Assembly: GCA_026636295.1 (NCBI GenBank)
Contig: CP089460.1
Span: 496,001 to 560,000 of the forward strand
Length of the DNA stretch: 64,000 bases
DNA from: Medakamo hakoo
Taxonomy: Eukaryota > Chlorophyta > Trebouxiophyceae > Coccomyxaceae
Direction: 5' to 3'
Part shown: positions 50,571 to 60,495 of the stretch, piece after piece
Layout of the letters: the number at the start of each line of letters is the position of its first letter
Numbering within the stretch: the stretch's first letter is position 1
The notes under the pieces: generated by a model
Seen by the model: the letters and a program-made list of their open reading frames with translations, nothing else
The model's database searches: none
Told to the model about the DNA's origin: nothing
Made by a program: the position numbers and the translations under genes

Positions 50571-52391
50571 ATGGACGGCAAGACGATCGCGGAGCTGCAG
50601 CACATCATCCGCCAGGCCGGCGGCAACCCAGATGACCCGTCCATCCAGACGAAAGACGATTTGATCCGGCTTGCGACCGCACTGGCTTCGTCGTCGTCGG
50701 GCGGGGGCAGCGGAGGTGGCGGCGGCGGCGGCTACGCCGCCCCGGTCATCACCCACGCCCAGCAAGGTGCGGCCTTGGTAGTCTCCGCACACCCAGTGCG
50801 AGTCAAAATGAGCAGCAGGGGCGGGCGGGCGGTCGAAACCTGGGTCGCGCGAACCTAAAGCAATGCTGTCGTATGACCCACCAGGCGCGCGTTTTTTTGC
50901 TCGCACCCCTCCCCAACCCTCCCCTCCCGTCCAAACACCACTACTGAAACAACAGCCGCCGACCCGTCCTTCGTCTCTCCTCTGACCGGCGGCGGCGGCG
51001 GCGGCGGTCCGGCCAGCCAGCCACCATCCAACGAGCCGACCGTCCCGTGTGCGAGCGAGCTCGCGTTCCCGTCGTCCATGCCGGCCGCGGGCGGCGTCCA
51101 GAAGCGCGCCCTCATCGTCGGCTGCAATTACAGGGGCACACAACACGCTTTAAAGGGCTGCATCAACGACGCGAAATGGTGCGGAAAAACGCATTTTTCG
51201 ACGGACACAACGCACGGGCTGGGGACACACACGCACCCTCCCCCCCCTCCCCTCTCGTGCCCATCCCGGCGCCTCACAAAACAAAAAAAAACCACACTCC
51301 CTCCATCCCAGCCTGGCCTACTGCCTGCAAACCCGGTTCGGCTTCCGGCCCGAGGACTGCGTCCTCATGACGGACGACAACCCGGACCCCCGGCTCGTCC
51401 CGACGCGGGAGAACATGCTGACGGGCATGCAGCGGCTGGTGGCCGGGACGCAGGCCGGCGACCGCCTCTTTTTTTCGTTCAGCGGCCACGGGTCGCAGAC
51501 GCAGGACTGGGCGGGCGACGAGCACGACGGCTTCAACGAGACGCTCATTCCGGCTGGGTGGGGGTCGGGCGGCAACTCGCTGGCGGCGCTCTTTGGCGTG
51601 GGCGGCAGCAACAAGACGAGCGGGTGCGTCCGCGGGGGGGGGGGGGGGAGGCCCGCCTCGCGGGCTCATATCTTTTGCGCTGCCTTCCCACGACGCCCTG
51701 TCCCCCGCCCCACGCTCGCCCACTCCAGGATGATCATCGACGACGAGATCAACGCGGTGATGATCAACCCTTTGCCGGAGGGCGTCAACCTGCACGCGGT
51801 CATCGACGCGTGCCACTCAGGTGAGAGTTGAGAGAGTGGGGGGAGGGGGCGCACGGCTGCGGTCGAGCTCGCTCCACCACGCCTTTTTTGTCAACGACGC
51901 CTCTCACGTCTTGAAAACTGCCGGACAAAACCCTCCCCCAAGGCTCGGTGTTGGACCTGGAATTCCGCACAGAAATGACCCCTCGCGGCGCCGCCTGGCA
52001 ACAGGAATACCAGCGCCAGCCGCGCTACAAAAAAGGGACGAGCGGCGGCCTGGCCGTCCAGTTCGGGTCGTCGCGCGACCAACAAGTCTCGGCCGACACG
52101 GCCGCGCTCAGCGGCACCGTCTCCACCGGCGCCGCCACCTGGGCGTTCATCAACGCCATTGAGAAGCTGGGAACGACCGTCTCGTATGGCCGCCTCCTCC
52201 ACGAAATGTCGGAGACGCTGCACCGCGCCGTCGGCGGCGGCGGCGGCGCGCCGATGCCTGAACTGCCCGGGCTGCTCGGCCTTTTGCTGGGCGTGGGCAT
52301 GGTCGGCATGGGCGGTGGGGGTGGAGGGCAGAACCCTGTGCTGTCGGCGTCGCAGCCGTTTGACCTGAACTCGCCGCTGATGCTGGGGTGA
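50571..52391 (+). CDS. MCA: Type I metacaspase with SAP-like N-terminus
   Basis: Exons 50571-50766, 50956-51178, 51312-51623, 51729-51820 and 51943-52391; 423 residues. It is an Arg/Lys-specific, Ca2+-dependent Cys protease. The p20 domain starts QKRALIVGCNYRGTQHALKG; the catalytic His is in FFSFSGHGSQTQD and the catalytic Cys in IDACHSGSVLDLEF (split by intron 4). The Asp-rich DDEINAVMINPLPEGV is typical. No long linker separates p20 and p10, hence type I. The plant LSD1 zinc finger is absent; instead the N-terminus MDGKTIAELQHIIRQAGGNPDD has the shape of a small helical SAP-type motif, followed by Ser/Gly and Gly-rich linkers. All splice phases rejoin conserved motifs. Confidence 0.92.
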
Positions 52392-52573
52392 GAGAGGGGG
52401 GGGGGTTGAGACGGCAGGAGGTGTTGATGGGAGCGTCAACGGCGGTGGTTCAGAGGCCAGCCAGCCAGCCTCACACGCGCTTTCCGAGCCGCGAAACGCA
52501 CGCACACCCCTCTCGCGGCGCCTGTGCGCGCACACACCCTAGCAGCAGCACCAGTACGACCTCCACAACTCCC

Positions 52574-54234
52574 ATGCTGGCCCGCGTCCCCGTCCGGGCG
52601 GGTCTGCGGCGGTGGCGGGCGTTGGCCGAACGTTCGTCGTCGGCCGCAGCGGCCACGCCGCGTGCAGCTGGTGCGTTGGGATGGGAGGGTGGCGGCGGGG
52701 GAGGGGTCGCTGGCCTTGCGCGCTCTGTACCGGGCATGCGGACACACTGCGCTAGCCAGGCCTGGGTGGCGTGGCCGGGTTGACGCCACCGCGGCTCTGG
52801 GGCGCCTCTGCAACGCCGACGCCGGCGCCACACGCCCGCGCGCTCAATTCTTCTTCCTTCCCCACACAAAAACACAAGCAGCCGCCACGCCGCTCGCCCG
52901 GCGCTTGGCCACCCGCCGCCCCGCGGCAGCGGCGGCCGCGTCCGTGGCCGAACCTTCCGCACCGCCGGCCGTGAAGCGGGAAGGTAAGAGTTGGGATGGG
53001 ATGGAGGAGGAAGAAAAACGCAGCGACGGCGAGAGCGGCGGCGGGCCTTCCGCCGCGCCCCCCGACCCCTCCCCCCCCCTCACGCGCTCACCTCTCCGCC
53101 CCTCCAGACGTCATCACCGGCCACCCGGCCAACAACGTCTCCGACGCCGTCTTCGAGAAGATCGGCGCCAACCTGCACCGTCGGCCCGACCACCCCATCG
53201 CCATCATCAAGGACGCCATCTACGCTTACTTCGACACCGCGGCCGCACAGCGCGGCGCGGCGGGCGCGGGGCGGACCGCCTTCGCCAAATTTGACGACCT
53301 GCACCCGGTCGTGCCCGCGGCGTCCAACTTCGATGAAGTCCTCGTCCCCGCCGACCACGTGTCCCGGTCCCCCAACGACACGTACTACGTGGACGACGCC
53401 ACCGTGCTGCGGTGCCACACCAGCGCGCACCAGGCGTCGACGCTGCGGGCCGGCGAGACGGCCTTCCTCGTCACGGGCGACGTGTACCGCCGCGACTCCA
53501 TCGACGCGTCGCACTACCCCGTCTTTCACCAGATGGAGGGCGTGCGCGTCTTTGAGGAGGCCGAATGGGTGGGCGCCGGCCTGCCGGACGGGGCGGCGCT
53601 GGCCGAGCGGGAGCTGAAGGCGGTGCTGGAGGGGCTGGCGGCCCACCTGTTCGGCCCCGACGCCCAGACGCGGTGGGTGGACGCCTACTTCCCCTTCACG
53701 CACCCGTCCTGGGAGTTGGAAGTGCTCTTCAACGGGGAGTGGATGGAGGTGCTGGGCTGCGGCGTCATGCAGCCGGCCATCCTTGACAACGCGGGCCTGG
53801 CCGGCCGGTCCGCCTGGGCGTTTGGCCTGGGCCTGGAACGCCTGGCCATGTGCCTGTTTGACATCCCGGACATCCGCCTGTTCTGGTCGGCCGACCCGCG
53901 GTTCACGTCCCAGTTCAAGGCGGGCAGCCTGGCCACGCGGTTCAAGCCGTACTCCAAGTACCCGCCCTGCTTCAAGGACGTGTCGTTCTGGCACCCGGAG
54001 GCCGGCGTCTCGGAAAACGACTTGTGCGAGGTCGTGCGCGGCGTGGCCGGCGACCTGGCAGAAGCCGTCACGCTCATCGACGCGTTCACGCACCCCAAGA
54101 CGGGCCGGGCGTCGTCGTGCTACCGCATCGCGTACCGGTCCATGGAGCGGTCGCTGGAGGACGAGGAAATCAACGCGCTCCAGGAGCGGGTGCGCGGGGC
54201 GCTGTCGGGGCGGCTGGGCGTGGAACTGCGGTGA
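52574..54234 (+). CDS. FARS2: Organellar phenylalanyl-tRNA synthetase (monomeric)
   Basis: Exons 52574-52670, 52882-52983 and 53108-54234; 441 residues. It charges tRNA-Phe in mitochondria (and probably plastids). Exons 1-2 are Arg/Ala-rich (MLARVPVRAGLRRWRALAER), a dual or mitochondrial presequence. The catalytic class II core starts at VITGHPANNVSDAVFEKIG; motif 2 lies around VTGDVYRRDSIDASHYPVFHQMEGV; motif 3 is GLGLERLAMCLFDIPDIRLFW. The C-terminal anticodon-binding FDX-ACB domain follows (YPPCFKDVSFW, RSMERSLEDEEINALQERV). The single-chain type distinguishes it from the cytosolic alpha2beta2 enzyme. Confidence 0.95.
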
Positions 54235-54336
54235 AGGGGGAGAGAGGGGGAGAGAGAGGGGGGGGGGGGGTCTCCCACACCCTGGTGGGGGGGACGGGCG
54301 CCCGTGCAAAAGAGGACACACCCCGTGCATTCTTTT

Positions 54337-54341
54337 TTACA
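54337..54341 (-). terminator. TGTAA poly(A) signal of the CIA30 gene
   Basis: On the minus strand TGTAA begins only 4 bases after the stop codon. It is unusually close, so it may be a chance match. Confidence 0.3.
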
Positions 54342-54345
54342 GAAA

Positions 54346-55329
54346 TTAAGACTGGTCCGCCCGTCGCCTGACCCCGCGCGTCCGGGATTCCGCCCGCACC
54401 CAGTCCAGACCCAGGCGGAAGGGCGCGGGCGGGATGGTGGCGGGCGGGGGTGGTGACGGCGTGCCGCCTCCGACGACCGCCCCACCACTTCCCCCGGCCC
54501 CAGCGTTGGCCAGGCCCAGGCCAAAGCTGATGACGCGCGCCGCATTCATTTCGACGCGGGCTTCGACCAGGCGGCCCCGGTGGGTGAGCAGGAACCGGGA
54601 GAGCGGCAGGGACACGGTCGCCCACTCGCCGGCCGGCGCGAGGAGGAAGGCTTGCCAGACATCGTGCGACCGGCCGCCGACCAGCCAGTTTTCGGTGCGG
54701 AGGGAGGCAATGTACGGGCGGCCGTCTCCCCGGACGCGGAGGGTGAGGGTGTCGTAGGGGGACAGGTCCAGGTAGCCCGTCGCTTCGACGGCGGAGATGC
54801 CGGCAAAGCCGCCGCGGCGGGTTGGGGAGGGTGGTGGAGGGGGCGGTGGTTGGGATGGCGCGGAAGTCGAGGCGTCGGCGGGCGGCGTGTGGCGGCCTCG
54901 GCCGGACGTGCCCGCGCACACGCCCGCAAACTCGGCCGTGCCCTGGTGTGCGGGGTGAAGAGGGTTGTGAGCGGGCCCGCCATCTCCCCCCACACCCGTC
55001 CGCGCCCGCGCCGCTCCGCTCCAAAAATGACGCAACTGGAAACTCGGCCGACGCGGCCAGGGACGCGGTCGTGGCGCCTCCATATTCGGCATCACTGTAC
55101 AGGGTCCACCTGGCCAAGTCTTCAGGCGTGGAGAAGGCATAGAGCAGGCGTTCTAGTGGAGGGTGCGGGTCGCGGACTGTTTTTTTTGAGATGGTTGGTG
55201 GGGTGGTCGAGGGGTCAAGTACGTTTCGGCCGCCGGCATTGGGAGTAGAAAAAGCGCGACGCCCTGCCTTCATCACTCGCCTTTGCCCGCCCACTCCTTG
55301 GCGCCCTTGACTAGGCCGCTCCAGACCAT
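54346..55329 (-). CDS. NDUFAF1: Complex I assembly factor CIA30/NDUFAF1
   Basis: Minus-strand exons 55281-55329, 55037-55176 and 54346-54942; 261 residues. CIA30 assists formation of the membrane arm of respiratory complex I. Exon 1 reads MVWSGLVKGAKEWAGK; exon 2 LLYAFSTPEDLARWTLYSDAEYGGATTASL (family motif); exon 3 GGFAGISAVEATGYLDLSPYDTLTLRVRGDGRPY, then GEWATVSLPLSRFLLTHRGR and FRLGLDWVRAE. Intron 1 has a GC donor (GCGAGT) and intron 2 a GTTGCG donor; both are non-standard, though frames fit. The intron 1 model gives the N-terminus expected from plant homologues. A Ser/Pro-rich insert lies before GGFAG. Confidence 0.82.
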
Positions 55330-55381
55330 GGGCTTTGGGAGGGGCGTGGAAATGGAGGGAGTGGCGCGGCGATTGCCCCCC

Positions 55382-55632
55382 GGGAGGAGAAAGAAAGAAT
55401 AGGCAGTGTTTCCCTAAGAATAGGCAGTGTTACTACCTCCATATCCGTGCACCCCCCTCACCCCTCTCTCACCCTCCAAACACGGCCCGCCGGGCCCGGA
55501 GTCCCAACTCCCCACGCGGGAGGAGAAAGAAAGAATAGGCAGTGTTGCTACCTCCATCCATTCGCGCACCCCTCACCCCTCTCTCACCCTCCAAACACGG
55601 CCCGCCGGGCCCGGAGGCCCAACTCCCCACGC
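55382..55632. repeat. 136 bp tandem duplication covering the PRODH 3' end
   Basis: The stretch 55518-55632, which includes the last 16 or so codons of PRODH and its stop, is repeated upstream on the plus strand at 55382-55517 with few changes. The outer copy has an extra 21 bp from an internal duplication of AAGAATAGGCAGTGTT (55395 and 55416). Confidence 0.9.
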
Positions 55633-57398
55633 AGCATGCGCAGGTCCACGCCCGCGTTGCCCAGCACATCGCAATTCTCCGCCGCCCGCCGCGTCAGGTA
55701 CAGCAGCGTCTCCCTCAACCGGCCGTACGGCAGGATCTTGTAGGCCCTGTACCCGTGCGCCGCGAGCGTGTACGTCAGGAAGTCGCGCATGCCGCACAGC
55801 TGGCCAAACGACACGGCGGGACTGGACGGCGGGAGGGACGCCGCGTCCATGGCCCGGACCGCGGCTTCCACGGACGCCTGGTTGTGCGTGGCGACCAAGA
55901 GGGAGACCGCGCCGCTCGCCGCGCCTGGGACCAGGCGCCCCGTCACCGCCCCGTCGTACGCCGCGTGCGTGGCTTCGATGGTCGGCTGCGTCGGGTCGGC
56001 CGCGCCCGTGCGGGCCGCGCGCGCCCGCTCCGCCAACAGGTAGGCGCCCCGCACCGGCTTGGCGCCCAAGACCCAGCCCTCCCTCTCCGCGCGGCGGCCG
56101 TCGGACGCCAGGCGGGCGGGCGTGCACGACAGGTAGTGCTGGTACGTGTTGAGGACGAGGAAGGGCGACCCGGGCGCGTTGTGGGCGGCCATGAGCGCGA
56201 TGGCCAGGCCGTCGACGGCCGGCTGTACCCACGACTGCTCCGCGTCGATGATGAGGCGCACTCCGCCGCCGCCGGTGGTGGTGGCCGCGCGCGCCGCGCA
56301 CGCGTCGGCGATGGCGGCCGTGCGGGCGGCCAGGCCGTCCCAGCCCGCCAAATCAGCGGGACTCAGACCAGCGGCAGCGAGGCGGGCGCGCAGGGCGGGC
56401 AGGCCACCCGCCACGGCCGGCGGCAGGCCGGCCCACCGGTCGACGCCCCCCCCACGCTCCACCAGGGCGGCCGACGCGCGCTCCAACACGTCCGCGGGGC
56501 CCAGGGCGCTGACCTTCAGCGCCGTCACGCCGATGCCGCCGCCGTGGCGCTCTTCACCGGGCAGCGGCGCCATGTCGGTCGCGCCGACAGCTTCCAGGAA
56601 TGTCGCGGCCCGGCCGTCGAACGACGCGGCGTCCGACGCCGCTTCACCCGCCGCCGTCGCGGCACTGCTCGCCTCCGACTCGGCCGCGTAATTCAAAATG
56701 CCGCGAATGCGGGCGTCCCGCAACGCTTTCCCACGCGCCACGGCATCCTCCAAGGTTTCGCCCGCGCAAAACACGCGGAAAAAGGTGGAGCGGACGGCCG
56801 CGTCAACGGCGCGCGGGCCTAGGATGGAGGAGGCTCGCGTGAGGAGGGCTTCTGCGTGGGCGGCCAGGCCCGGGCGGGTGGGCGAGCTGCCGGCCGTGCA
56901 GGCGGACAGGACGGCCCAGGAACGGAGGAGGTCGGGCGTGGGGGCGGCGGCGAAGGCCGGGCGAGCAAAGTCGGGCAGGGAGGTGGAGGGCTGCGCGGCT
57001 TGGCGCGCGGCGGCGGCCTGGGCCTGGTCCGCGGCGACGAGTGGGCGCGCTGGAGGTGAGGGTGTGCTGCGCGCTTGACGCGCGGCCTCTGTCTGGTCGG
57101 CGACCAGCGGCGCGGCCGCTGCCGCGGCCGCCTCGGCGTGGGCGGGCGGCTGTTGTGTGCGTTTGGTGTGTGTGTGTGTGTGGGGGGGGAGGTGGGACCG
57201 TGAGAGTGGTTGGGGGTGCGGCCGCACGGTGCGGGTGCATTGCCCTCTCGCTTCCAGGGCACGCACCGTCGGCGTGGCGGCGTGCTGCCGCACCAGCCAG
57301 GTGCCGCACAGGGCCGCGCAGTCGGGCCCAGCGGAGTTGGCCGTGGCGGAAGGCCCGGCGGCGCGCCGCCGGGCGGCGAGGAGGGCGGCCCGGCGCAT
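55584..57398 (-). CDS. PRODH: Proline dehydrogenase, mitochondrial
   Basis: Minus-strand exons 57267-57398 and 55584-57149; 565 residues. It oxidises proline to P5C and passes electrons to ubiquinone at the inner membrane. MRRAALLAARRRAAG is a presequence. The 117 bp intron is in frame and open, but starts GTGCGT, ends CAG and contains a GT/AC microsatellite. The TIM-barrel core shows VRLIIDAEQSWVQPAVDGLA, LNTYQHYL, GAKPVRGAYLLAERARA, LVATHNQASVEAAV, FGQLCGMRDFLTYTLAAHGY and YKILPYGRLRETLLYLTRRAAEN, all standard FAD/proline site motifs. The last 40 residues or so are less conserved and lie in the duplicated 3' segment. Confidence 0.95.
   Translation of the reverse strand: MRRAALLAARRRAAGPSATANSAGPDCAALCGTWLVRQHAATPTVRALEARGQCTRTVRPHPQPLSRSHLPPHTHTHTKRTQQPPAHAEAAAAAAAPLVADQTEAARQARSTPSPPARPLVAADQAQAAAARQAAQPSTSLPDFARPAFAAAPTPDLLRSWAVLSACTAGSSPTRPGLAAHAEALLTRASSILGPRAVDAAVRSTFFRVFCAGETLEDAVARGKALRDARIRGILNYAAESEASSAATAAGEAASDAASFDGRAATFLEAVGATDMAPLPGEERHGGGIGVTALKVSALGPADVLERASAALVERGGGVDRWAGLPPAVAGGLPALRARLAAAGLSPADLAGWDGLAARTAAIADACAARAATTTGGGGVRLIIDAEQSWVQPAVDGLAIALMAAHNAPGSPFLVLNTYQHYLSCTPARLASDGRRAEREGWVLGAKPVRGAYLLAERARAARTGAADPTQPTIEATHAAYDGAVTGRLVPGAASGAVSLLVATHNQASVEAAVRAMDAASLPPSSPAVSFGQLCGMRDFLTYTLAAHGYRAYKILPYGRLRETLLYLTRRAAENCDVLGNAGVDLRMLRGELGLRARRAVFGG
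57166..57182. repeat. (GT)8 microsatellite in PRODH intron
   Basis: Simple dinucleotide run inside the first PRODH intron. Confidence 0.9.
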
Positions 57399-57733
57399 GG
57401 AAATGCTGTGTGCGCCGGGCGGGGCCTTCACTTGCCCGTTTTGTTGAGAGACCAAGGTCCGTCGTTCGCGCGCAGCGCCCGCCCCGGCCGCGTCCCCCGT
57501 CGAATCCGTCCAGCCGCCCACACGGCCGAGAGTGCTCACATCATCCTTGCCCTGGGCGGGTCGTCAGCCTTTGCCAGACCGCCTCGCCCGGCCCCGCACG
57601 CGGGCGAAAACGTGTGCGCGCGTCAACCGGACGCGCGCGCGCTCCAACCTCGCTCTCCCGGTCGCACTCACTCACTCTCCTCCCCGCCCTCCTCAACAGC
57701 GCCCAAGACCAACGACCCGCCCACAGACATCCC
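57399..57733. promoter_or_regulatory. Divergent region between PRODH and a small membrane-protein gene
   Basis: 335 bp; pyrimidine-rich near 57660-57700. No gene or repeat recognised. Confidence 0.4.
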
Positions 57734-57901
57734 ATGGCGTCCTTCTCCCTGGTCTCCAAGCTGTTCTACGGCGTCGTCGCGGTGAGCGCACTCGTCCAAG
57801 CCTTCTTGCTGTATGCGGGCGTGTCGACCATCAAAATGGTCGCGACCGCGCAGGGCTGCCCGCTGTTTGTGTCGGGCGCGTCGGGCGGGCGCAAGTGGTG
57901 A
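57734..57901 (+). CDS. Small single-pass membrane protein, 55 residues, unknown
   Basis: MASFSLVSKLFYGVVAVSAL continues into a hydrophobic helix (about residues 9-30), then STIKMVATAQGCPLFVSG. It ends SGGRKW. No family recognised. Size, single helix and a TGTAA signal 7 bp behind the stop support a real short gene. It sits between PRODH and FAD-G3P dehydrogenase, so a mitochondrial location is possible but unproven. A GTGAAG right at the end could be a donor, so the C-terminus may be longer. Confidence 0.55.
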   Translation: MASFSLVSKLFYGVVAVSALVQAFLLYAGVSTIKMVATAQGCPLFVSGASGGRKW

Positions 57902-57907
57902 AGCGCG

Positions 57908-57912
57908 TGTAA
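57908..57912 (+). terminator. TGTAA poly(A) signal of the small membrane-protein gene
   Basis: Chlorophyte signal 7 bp after the stop codon. Confidence 0.4.
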
Positions 57913-58082
57913 GAGAGATTGAATGCACAGCCCCGTGAAAAAAAAACGCGGAAGGAGCGGGGCCCGACCAAACAGGCAGGGAGGTCGGTCCGTGCGGCGC
58001 CGCCAACCAGACCGCCGTTTCCTTCGCGCGAGGCGAGTGCGCCCGGACGAAAAAAAGCCCTCGTCCGCACCCAAACCTGCCA

Positions 58083-60331
58083 ATGTCGTGGCAAACCCGC
58101 GCACTCCGCGTCGCGGGCGGCGCGATGCTCGGTCTTGGCACCTACGCCGCCGTGCAGGCGCACCGCCAGGACGAGGTCCCCGTGGACGTGAGTCGTTTTT
58201 TTTTGTGGAGCGGCATTCGTTCCCTCGAGCGCGACGAAAAAGGAAAACAAACACACTCACAGGCGGACCCACCTCCACACCCTCACCACCCAGATCGTCC
58301 GCATGGAGCTGCGGGAGAAGCCACCCTCCCGGGCCGACATGTGGGCTTCCTTGCGCCGGGGCACGGCGGCCGACCCGTTTGACGTCCTGATTGTCGGCGG
58401 CGGTGCGACGGGGACGGGGTGCGCGGTGGATGCTGTCACGCGGTGAGTTTTCGTGAGGGTGGGGGCTGCGTTCCTCTCTGGCGGGGAGCGTGCGGTCGTG
58501 CCAGGGTCCTGGCGCGCGCCGGGTGTGGGAGGAAGCGCCGCCGTGCGCTGGGAGGGAGACACACCTGCGCCGCCCCCGAGCGCGCGCACGCTCTCCCACC
58601 CCCACCCCCACCCCACCCCACCCCCCCCCCTCCCCCACCCCCAGCGGCCTGTCCGTCGCCCTCGTCGAACGCGACGACTTCGGTTCCGGCACGTCCTCCA
58701 AGTCCACCAAGCTCGTCCACGGCGGAGTCCGCTACTTGGAAAAGGCCTTCACGTCCCTGGACGCCGGCCAGCTGAAACTGGTGTTCGAGGCCCTGCACGA
58801 GCGCCGGCGCCTGCTGGCCAACGCGCCCCACCTGACGGCGTCGCTGCCGATCATGATGCCCTGCTACCGGTGGTGGGAGGTGCCATACTTCTGGGCGGGG
58901 CTGAAGGCGTACGACGCTGTCGCGGGCACGGCCGGCCTCACCATGTCGCGCTTCGTGTCCGCGGCCGAGTCGCGGCGCCAGTTCCCGACGCTCGCGGGCC
59001 GGGGGCCGGGCGGGCACAGCCTCAAGGGCACCATCATCTACTACGACGGCCAGTTTGACGACGCCCGCCTGAACCTGTCCCTGGCCCTGACGGCCGCGCT
59101 GGCCGGCGCGACCGTGCTCAACTACGCCGAAGTGTCGGAGCTGATCAAGGACCCGGAGACGGGCCGGGTGTGCGGCGCGATGGTGCGGGATGGCATCGAC
59201 GGCGGGCGGGCGGTCCCCGTGTACGCCCGCCAAGTCATCAACGCGACCGGCCCGGCCGCCGACGGCCTGCGCAAGCTGGCCGACCCGGCGTCCACGCCCA
59301 TGATCATGCCGTCCGCGGGCGTGCACGTCGCCCTGCCGGACTATTACTCCCCGGACCGGACGGGCCTGATTGTGCCCAAAACCGCCGACGGGCGGGTCGT
59401 GTTCTTGCTGCCCTGGCAGGACGCGACGATCGCGGGGACGACGGACGCGCCCGCGGCCGTCACCCGCGAGCAACCGGTTGCGCACGAGGACGAGGTCGCG
59501 TTCATTCTGGACGCCATCCGGCCGTACTTGACCGTCGACGTGCGGCGCAGCGACGTCCAGTCCGCGTGGTCTGGCATCCGGCCGCTCGCGGTCGACCCGC
59601 GCGCGGCCGACACGGCGTCCGCGTCCCGCGACCACGTCGTCGCCCTGGAAGCTGATGGGCTGCTGACCGTCAGTGGCGGGAAGTGGACGACGTACCGGCT
59701 CATGGCGGAGGACGCCATTGACGCGGCTGTGGAGGCCGGCGGGTTGGGCAGCGCCGCACATGGCGCGGCCGGTCCGTCTGTCCGGCCCTGCCGCACGCGC
59801 CGCCTCCCGCTCGTCGGCGCGGTCGGTTACTCTCCCGCCCTCTTCACGGAAGTCGCCCAGAATTACACGGTGCCGCACCGGCCGGGCGCCATTGACACCC
59901 GGGTCGCGAAACACCTCGCGTCCTCGTACGGCGACCGCGCGCGCGCCGTCACCCGCCTGGCCGAAAGCGCCGGCCTGGGCCGGCGCCTCACGCGCGGCCA
60001 CCCGGAGATCGAGGCGGAAGTCGTCTACGCCGCCACGCACGAGTTTTGCGAGACGGCCGAAGACTTCTTGGCCCGGCGCACGCGCATGGCGTTCGTGGAC
60101 GTGGCGGCGGCCGAACAGGCCTTGCCGCGCGTCGTGGAGCTGCTGTCGGAAGCCAAGGGGTGGGGGTGGTGGCGCACGCGGCGCGAAGCGGCAGCGGCCC
60201 GCGCGTTTTTGGAAACGTTCAAGGGGGCGCCGGCGAGCGAGCACAAGGCTGAGGTGTCGCGGGCGGAGGCGGCGGCGTTGGAAGCATGCGTTGCGGTGGA
60301 GGAGGGGAAGCAGGCGGCGGAGGCGGCGTAG
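58083..60331 (+). CDS. GPD2: FAD-dependent glycerol-3-phosphate dehydrogenase, mitochondrial
   Basis: Exons 58083-58187, 58294-58442 and 58645-60331; 646 residues. It oxidises G3P to DHAP and reduces ubiquinone, from the outer face of the inner membrane (plant SDP6). The N-terminus MSWQTRALRVAGGAMLGLGT has a short hydrophobic segment. The FAD fold is DPFDVLIVGGGATGTGCAVD, then the family signature FGSGTSSKSTKLVHGGVRYLEKA. Later motifs are IVPKTADGRVVFLLPWQ, AWSGIRPLAVDP and SGGKWTTYRLMAEDAID. The C-terminal domain (ETAEDFLARRTRMAFVD) is present; the EF-hands of animal GPD2 are not. All three exons are well supported. Confidence 0.96.
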
Positions 60332-60495
60332 AACGGGCGGGCGGGCGCGGGGGGTGGGTGGTGGTGGTGGTGGAGGGGTTGAAAAGAACCAGTAGGAAAG
60401 ACCCGCATTTTCTTGTGTTGCTCGTGGATGGCAAAAAAAAAGCGCGTCACGCAGCCCACCCACGCCCGCACCCACGCATCCAACCGCCTTGTTGA

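Noticed and set aside
55382-55517. Outer copy of the PRODH 3' segment as a separate gene or pseudogene
   Set aside because: It contains only the last few codons and flank, so it is a small tandem duplication and not a gene copy.
1423-57149. Nine introns that are multiples of three and free of stops (ADRM1, MCTS1 intron 3, NAF1 intron 1, PPIL1 intron 2, TTI2-like, VPS35 intron 1, mL46, metacaspase intron 3, PRODH)
   Set aside because: I considered a system of retained, frame-keeping introns. About 13 of 43 introns are multiples of three, close to one third as expected by chance, and low AT content explains the missing stops.
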